In this document: in pieces, positions 5,583 through 9,093 of the stretch
Numbering within the stretch: position 1 is the stretch's first letter
How the letters are laid out: the number at the start of each line of letters is the position of its first letter
Assembly (NCBI GenBank): GCA_021786455.1
Contig: JAJYNF010000344.1
Span: 1 to 9,093 of the forward strand
Direction of reading: 5' to 3'
DNA: 9,093 nucleotides
Origin: Acidobacteriota bacterium
GTDB taxonomy: Bacteria > Acidobacteriota > Terriglobia > UBA7540
Translations under genes and position numbers: made by a program
Notes under the pieces: generated by a model
Seen by the model: the letters and a program-made list of their open reading frames with translations, nothing else
The model's database searches: none
What the model was told of the DNA's origin: nothing

Positions 5583-6803
5583 ATGAAGCCAGCGCGGCGG
5601 CGTTTTACTCAACTGGACATTCTCTGGTTGGTCTTCTTGTCCGGTCTCGCGGCCTTGAAGACTCAGGATGAATTTCACAAAGACCTTATCCTGCTGGCCA
5701 TCGGGCTGTTCCAGATCTTTGAGCATAGGTTTTTGGTGCTGGTTCGGAAGCGGGGTAAAGCGTACAGCGTACTTATCAAAATCGGGCTGGCGACGCTGCT
5801 GGTGGCTCACACGGGAGGGATCAATTCGCGTTACAGCTATTATTTGATTTATGCGCTGCCTGTGGCCACGGCCGCCATGTTTTACGGCGTCTGGGCGACG
5901 CTGGGCTGGACTGCGCTGGCCACGGCGGCTTACTGCTCCAACTTGATTCCCCTGCTGCCAGAATATGAATTGACGCGAAGCGGGACGATCGAGTTGGCCA
6001 TTCGGAATCTGTTTTTCTTTTTAGTAGGGATTTTAGTGAACCGCTTCGTTACGGAGACTCGCCGTCAATCCGAGCAGCTTCGGGAAACGCACTTGCGTCT
6101 CCAACAGGCGGAGGCTGAGGCGCGCCGTTCGGAACGGCTGGCGGCGCTGGGGCAACTGACTGCCGGCCTCGCCCATGAGCTGAGAAATCCGCTGGGCGTC
6201 ATCAAAGGGTCGGCCGAGACGCTGAGCAAGGACCCGCCTCCGCAAGGGGCCCTGGCGAAAGAGCTGTCGGGTTACATTTCCAGTGAAGTCAACCGCCTCA
6301 ACGTTTTGGTCAGCCGATTTCTGGAGTTTGCCCGGCCGCACAACGTTGAAAAGCAGCCGGAGGATATCTCGGCATTGATGGAGCGGGCGCTGAAAGCTGC
6401 CGCTGACCACTGGCCCAACTCTCGGATTAAGGTCGAGCGCCAGTTCGAAAAAGGATTGCCGCCGGTTCCGGTGGATGCGGCGCTCCTGGAACAAGTCTTT
6501 ACCAACTTGGTTTTCAACGCCTACGAGGCCATGGGCGGCGAGGACGGCGAGCTGCGAGTGAGCATCGCGGCAGAGTCCGCGGAGGGCCATTCCGGCGTGG
6601 CCGTGAAGATCGAGGACACGGGTCCGGGTATTCCCCCGGAGCAGCGGGACCAGATATTTAATCCCTTTTTCACCACCAAGCCGACAGGGGTTGGCTTGGG
6701 GCTTTCCATCGTTTCAAAAATCGTGGACGACCACGGGGGATCCATTCGCGCCGAGGAAAGGAACGGGAAAGGAGCATCGTTTCGGGTGTTTCTGCCGTAT
6801 TGA
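5583..6803 (+). CDS. Sensor histidine kinase, PilS/NtrB type
   Basis: This is a 406-residue inner-membrane kinase of a two-component system. The N-terminal 155 residues hold about six hydrophobic segments (near 11-26, 34-54, 62-76, 86-101, 104-122 and 137-155), including a HTGGINS loop reminiscent of PilS-type sensors. A charged coiled-coil linker (about 156-186) leads to the HisKA domain with the phosphorylated His198 in LAHELRNPLG. The ATPase domain follows with the N-box (N308-LVF-N312), G1 (DTGPGIP, 345-351), F-box (FNPFFTTKP, 359-367) and G2 (GVGLGLSIV, 369-377). All catalytic motifs are intact. There is no PAS, HAMP or large periplasmic domain, so the signal is probably sensed within or at the membrane. 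A purine-rich GAAAGAAG precedes the ATG. Its partner is the adjacent sigma-54 response regulator. The PilS resemblance is by architecture only, and no pilus genes are in view. Confidence 0.92.
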   Translation: MKPARRRFTQLDILWLVFLSGLAALKTQDEFHKDLILLAIGLFQIFEHRFLVLVRKRGKAYSVLIKIGLATLLVAHTGGINSRYSYYLIYALPVATAAMFYGVWATLGWTALATAAYCSNLIPLLPEYELTRSGTIELAIRNLFFFLVGILVNRFVTETRRQSEQLRETHLRLQQAEAEARRSERLAALGQLTAGLAHELRNPLGVIKGSAETLSKDPPPQGALAKELSGYISSEVNRLNVLVSRFLEFARPHNVEKQPEDISALMERALKAAADHWPNSRIKVERQFEKGLPPVPVDAALLEQVFTNLVFNAYEAMGGEDGELRVSIAAESAEGHSGVAVKIEDTGPGIPPEQRDQIFNPFFTTKPTGVGLGLSIVSKIVDDHGGSIRAEERNGKGASFRVFLPY

Positions 6804-6810
6804 GACGCTA

Positions 6811-6834
6811 ACCTTGGCGCCGGCGAACCGAGGT
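6811..6834 (+). repeat. Inverted repeat between kinase and regulator genes
   Basis: ACCTTGG (6811-6817) and CCGAGGT (6828-6834) pair over 7 bp with one G-T wobble, around a 10-nt GC-rich loop. The structure starts 7 nt after the kinase stop codon. Without a T-tract it is not a standard terminator, but it could reduce read-through or protect the upstream message, so that the two partners are made in unequal amounts. Confidence 0.35.
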
Positions 6835-6906
6835 GCGGTCCCAAGATCAACCAGGGATTGCAAGATTTAGGCGTTCGATAAGATGATGAGTTTTAGGTGA
6901 TTAACG

Positions 6907-8295
6907 ATGCCGAGTGTGCTCATTGTTGAAGATGAACCCAAGATGCGGCGTCTGCTCGAGCTCAACCTCGTGGAGGAAGGCTACGTGGTGCGAACGGCAA
7001 CCGATGCCGAAACCGCTCTCAAGATGCTGAGCGCCGAGCCGGTTAACGTGATCTTAACCGACGTAAAACTGCCGGGAATGACCGGGCTCGAATTCCTTCG
7101 CGCCGCCAAACGGGCCAACGCCGCCACGCCCGTCATCGTCATGACCGCCTACGGCACGGTCGAAAGCGCCGTGGACGCCATGAAAGCGGGCGCCAACGAT
7201 TACATCCTCAAACCCTTCTCGATGGAAGAGATCAAACTAGTCATTCGCAAGGAGCTCGACGTCCATCGCCTGCGCGAAGAGAATCGCTCACTGCGGGAAG
7301 CTTTGGGGCAGCGATACCGATTTGAAAACATCGTGGCTCATAGCGCCAAGATGCAGGAAGTGCTCGCCGCCGTGGAGCGCGTGGCGGCGACGAACGCCAC
7401 GGTGTTGCTGGGAGGGGAAAGCGGCGTCGGAAAGGATTTAATTGCCCGAGCACTGCATCAGCATTCTCGCCGAGCTCAGGGACCTTTCGTCAAAATCAAT
7501 TGCACGGCCATCCCGGAAAATCTGCTGGAAAGCGAACTCTTCGGGTATGAGAAGGGCGCTTTTACGGGCGCCGTGGCGGCCAAAGCGGGCAAGTTCGAGC
7601 TGGCGGACCAGGGAACCATTTTTTTGGACGAGATTGGCGACATGCCGGGGGCGCTCCAGGCCAAGCTGCTGCGTGTGCTACAAGAGCGCGAATTCGAACA
7701 CTTGGGCGGAACGAAAACTCTGAAGGTGGATGTGCGCATCATCGCCGCCACCAACCAGGACCTGCGCGCCGCGCTCGAGCAGGGAACCTTCCGCGAAGAC
7801 CTCTACTATCGCCTCAACGTCGTGCCGATTTCGATCCCTCCGCTGCGCGAACATAAGGAAGACATCCCCTATCTGGTGGACCATTTCGTTGCCCGCTTTT
7901 CCGGAGAATCGCAAAAGCCGGTCTCGGGCATCACCCCGGCGGCGCTGAAACGGCTGATGGAGTTCCACTGGCCGGGCAACGTCCGTGAGCTCGAAAATAT
8001 TATCGAACGGGCCGTGGTGATGGCAGCAGGCACCCAAATTGACGTGGGCGATATTCACCTGGATACGCCGCCGGCTAGTTCCGAGCAACGTCCGCCTCAG
8101 CTCTCCGCCGACGATAAAAATCCTTGGTTGCCCCCCGGGCGAACGCTCGAGCAGTTTGAAGACGACATCATCCGGGAGGCTGTCCGCCGGGCAGGCGGCA
8201 ATAAGTCTCAAGCGGCACGGTTGCTAGGGCTTTCGCGCAACGCGCTACGCTACCGCCTGTCCAAATTAGGCTTGTCCGACGAACCCGAGCGCTGA
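6907..8295 (+). CDS. Sigma-54-dependent response regulator, NtrC family
   Basis: The 462-residue protein is a cytoplasmic transcription activator with three intact modules. The receiver domain (1-120) has the acidic pair E8-D9, phosphoacceptor D52 (ILTDVKLPGMTG), T80 and K102. The AAA+ sigma-54 interaction domain (about 140-370) has Walker A GESGVGKD (170-177), the sigma-54-contacting GAFTGA loop (217-222), Walker B FLDE (239-242), arginines at 296 and 302 in REDLYYRLNVVPI, and WPGNVREL (355-362). A Fis-type helix-turn-helix (GGNKSQAARLLGLSRNALRYR, about 430-450) ends the protein. The start has an AGGTGA 6 nt upstream. Phosphorylation by the upstream kinase should trigger oligomerisation and open-complex formation at sigma-54 promoters. 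The gap to the kinase is 103 nt, wider than usual for such a pair. I searched the non-coding gaps by eye and found no convincing -24/-12 promoter, so targets are likely elsewhere. Confidence 0.95.
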   Translation: MPSVLIVEDEPKMRRLLELNLVEEGYVVRTATDAETALKMLSAEPVNVILTDVKLPGMTGLEFLRAAKRANAATPVIVMTAYGTVESAVDAMKAGANDYILKPFSMEEIKLVIRKELDVHRLREENRSLREALGQRYRFENIVAHSAKMQEVLAAVERVAATNATVLLGGESGVGKDLIARALHQHSRRAQGPFVKINCTAIPENLLESELFGYEKGAFTGAVAAKAGKFELADQGTIFLDEIGDMPGALQAKLLRVLQEREFEHLGGTKTLKVDVRIIAATNQDLRAALEQGTFREDLYYRLNVVPISIPPLREHKEDIPYLVDHFVARFSGESQKPVSGITPAALKRLMEFHWPGNVRELENIIERAVVMAAGTQIDVGDIHLDTPPASSEQRPPQLSADDKNPWLPPGRTLEQFEDDIIREAVRRAGGNKSQAARLLGLSRNALRYRLSKLGLSDEPER

Positions 8296-8376
8296 GCGCG
8301 ATCCCCGGGATGTCGAAAGGTTTTTGGCTGTTTCGCCAGGCACCCATGACAGGAGATTCCTAAACGTTCCTGGGTT

Positions 8377-8380
8377 GGAG
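8377..8380 (+). promoter_or_regulatory. Ribosome binding site deciding the anmK start
   Basis: GGAG lies 6 nt before a TTG at 8387. The frame has no ATG or GTG between the nearest upstream stop and the conserved SGTSMDG motif, so a TTG start supported by this motif is the best choice. The ATG at 8346 is in another frame and meets a stop after five codons. Confidence 0.55.
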
Positions 8381-8386
8381 CTTTCT

Positions 8387-9093
8387 TTGCGCGGGAGGGT
8401 TGGCGCTTCGCGGCTGGCGGTTGGGTTGATTTCCGGCACGTCTATGGACGGCGTGGACGCGGCGCTCGTGCGCATCGGCGGACCAGCGCAGTCACCCACG
8501 CTTGAGCTCCTCGACTTTGCCATCGTGGAATATCCGACAAGTGTCCGCCGGCGAATTCTGCGGGCGGCTGCGGGAGAGCCGGTGGCTGCGGGTGAAATTT
8601 CCCAGCTTAATTTCGTGGTGGGAGAAATTTTCGCGCAGGCGGCGTTGGAGGTTTGCCGTCGCGGGCACACGCGGCTGAGAGAAATCGCAGTGATTGGCTC
8701 CCACGGCCAGACGATCTTCCATCAAGGTGATGCGCGCCGCGAGGGGGCGTGGCACGTGCGCTCAACGCTCCAAATTGGCGAGCCAGCCGTCATCGCCCGT
8801 CGAACCGGCGTGCCGGTGGTGGCGGACTTCCGCAAGCTGGACATGGCCGCCGGCGGACAAGGAGCGCCACTCGTTCCCTGGGTGGACTATCTGCTGCTGC
8901 GCGATCCGCGCCGAGGCACGGTGGCGCTGAATATCGGCGGCATTGCCAACATCACGGTCATTCCACCGAAGGCTCGATCTTCGCAGGTGACCGGATTCGA
9001 CACCGGGCCCGGAAACATGATCATGGACTCTCTGGTTCTCCACCTTACCCAAGGTCGGAGAGCCTTCGACCGCAACGGAGAATTTGCGGCTCA
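8387..9093 (+). CDS. anmK: Anhydro-N-acetylmuramic acid kinase, 3' end cut off
   Basis: AnmK phosphorylates 1,6-anhydro-N-acetylmuramic acid from peptidoglycan turnover, opening the anhydro ring to give MurNAc-6-phosphate for cell-wall recycling in the cytoplasm. The first 235 residues are present and run off the window; the family is usually about 370-390 long. Recognisable motifs are GLISGTSMDGVDAALV (13-28, nucleotide-binding loop), GSHGQT (104-109), the substrate region VADFRKLDMAAGGQGAPLVP (145-164) followed by the probable catalytic D167, NIGGIANIT (182-190) and FDTGPGN (204-210). A TTG start is used, supported by GGAG 6 nt upstream, and a typical family N-terminus follows. The gene lies 91 nt after the response regulator on the same strand; a functional link to it is not evident. 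Its downstream MurQ partner, if adjacent, would be outside the window. Confidence 0.93.
   Translation, partial: MRGRVGASRLAVGLISGTSMDGVDAALVRIGGPAQSPTLELLDFAIVEYPTSVRRRILRAAAGEPVAAGEISQLNFVVGEIFAQAALEVCRRGHTRLREIAVIGSHGQTIFHQGDARREGAWHVRSTLQIGEPAVIARRTGVPVVADFRKLDMAAGGQGAPLVPWVDYLLLRDPRRGTVALNIGGIANITVIPPKARSSQVTGFDTGPGNMIMDSLVLHLTQGRRAFDRNGEFAA

Noticed and set aside
8296..8386. Terminator between the response regulator and anmK
   Set aside because: Only tiny palindromes are present (ATCCCCGGGAT, and TGGC with GCCA around TGTTTC), with no stable stem followed by a T-run.

Overview
The window looks like ordinary chromosomal sequence from a moderately GC-rich, free-living bacterium. Shine-Dalgarno sequences and ATG, GTG and TTG starts are all visible. 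The gene content (lipoyl synthase, a PilS/NtrB-type kinase with a sigma-54 response regulator, an anhydro-MurNAc kinase and a PuuP-like permease) would suit Acidobacteriota or another soil or sediment lineage. No marker here settles the phylum, so that is only an inference. There are no insertion sequences, CRISPR arrays, rRNA genes or convincing tRNAs.

Layout. Positions 1-310 hold no credible gene, but contain inverted repeats and one DnaA-box match. A minus-strand gene for an unrecognised membrane-anchored protein (311-1081) diverges from a secreted TPR-type protein (1279-2289) whose core resembles the eukaryotic Iml2/TTC39 family. Next is lipA on the minus strand (2368-3264), which appears to be nearly leaderless. 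Divergent from it, on the plus strand, lie a 12-TM APC permease (3394-4785) and an AhpD-like peroxidase-related gene (4878-5447). A PilS-like sensor kinase (5583-6803), its NtrC-family regulator (6907-8295) and the 5' two thirds of anmK (8387 to the window edge) follow, all on the plus strand.

Main result. The AhpD-like gene is interrupted by one in-frame TGA at 5121-5123, exactly where the second cysteine of the family's CxxC redox motif should be. The frame continues for 108 more codons of conserved family sequence. A perfect 7-bp hairpin with a G-rich loop starts 10 nt after the TGA, in the position and form of a bacterial SECIS element. The simplest reading is a 189-residue selenoprotein with a C79-F-Y-Sec82 active site. 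Routine gene calling would split it into two short proteins.

How the genes may work together. The kinase and regulator clearly form a two-component pair that drives sigma-54 promoters; their targets are not visible. Mycobacterial AhpD draws electrons from lipoylated enzymes, so the nearness of lipA to the AhpD-like selenoprotein is suggestive but unproven. The permease and anmK have no evident functional tie to their neighbours.
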